A stretch of DNA of 64,000 nt from Roseiarcus sp963820095 (GTDB taxonomy: Bacteria > Pseudomonadota > Alphaproteobacteria > Rhizobiales > Beijerinckiaceae), in assembly GCA_963820095.1 (NCBI GenBank), contig CAWFZA010000012.1, forward strand, positions 62,001 to 126,000. The letters run 5' to 3'. The notes beneath the pieces are model-generated. The model did no database searches. It had not been told where the DNA came from and worked only from the letters and a program-made list of their open reading frames with translations. Made by a program: the position numbers and the translations under genes. Below, piece by piece: positions 62,865-64,000 of this stretch (positions are counted from its first letter, which is position 1; the number at the start of each line of letters is the position of its first letter).

Positions 62865-64000
<1,136 letters not shown>

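Overview
The window reads as a chromosomal segment of a high-GC alphaproteobacterium, most likely a member of the Hyphomicrobiales (Rhizobiales). Evidence: the syntenic blocks lnt–HTH regulator–metK–trmB, fabA–fabB–fabI and ppsR–maf–aroE–coaE–dnaQ with rho nearby; TyrC/HisC and MurJ of alphaproteobacterial style; and a perfect CtrA box with clustered GANTC sites. The exact genus cannot be fixed from the sequence alone; a Beijerinckiaceae/Methylocystaceae relative is a guess.

Layout. 1–7 kb: start of a GltD-like oxidoreductase, then a leftward housekeeping block (lnt, PhrR-like regulator, metK, trmB, opgD) bracketed by two inverted copies of a non-coding repeat. 7–11 kb: an orphan HTH gene and a leftward chromate-resistance cluster (rhodanese-ChrB fusion, DUF1259 protein, frameshifted chrA). 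11–17 kb: coiled-coil membrane protein, fabA-fabB-fabI, a frameshifted lytic transglycosylase, secB. 17–21 kb: tightly overlapping ppsR-maf-aroE-coaE-dnaQ operon. 20.8–21.25 kb: a non-coding stretch that I propose is the chromosomal replication origin; nearby genes point away from it on both sides. 21–27 kb: hemJ, rho, chorismate mutase (frameshifted), hisC, tyrC, chaC-like. 27–34 kb, leftward: galT, galK, murJ, a frameshifted metC-like gene and a UbiH-type hydroxylase.

34–49.5 kb is accessory. Fragments of IS481-, IS66-, IS630-, ISNCY- and IS256-type elements lie in and around a surface-polysaccharide or secondary-metabolite region: carbamoyltransferase, a 49-residue DUF5989/SxtN protein, a GT39-like membrane glycosyltransferase, an SGNH protein, SxtJ, an O-antigen-ligase-like protein, a secreted beta-propeller, and GT2 and GT4 glycosyltransferases. 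The SxtJ/DUF5989/carbamoyltransferase/SGNH set appears to be one ancestral operon that has been broken up: a 3' stump of a second sxtJ remains next to the DUF5989 gene.

49.8–58.3 kb is a carbohydrate-uptake and catabolism locus: PfkB kinase, TIM-barrel isomerase/epimerase, RbsC/RbsA/RbsB-type ABC transporter, a LysR regulator and a SAF-domain dehydrogenase. A shared sequence motif lies in the promoter regions of the last gene and of the LysR/ABC divergon. 59–64 kb holds an integrase stump, an LVIVD-repeat protein and a second sugar ABC transporter that runs off the window.

Six single-base frameshifts in five otherwise well-conserved genes suggest either base-level assembly errors or recent decay. 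Gene products below are inferred from sequence motifs read by eye; no database search was run.
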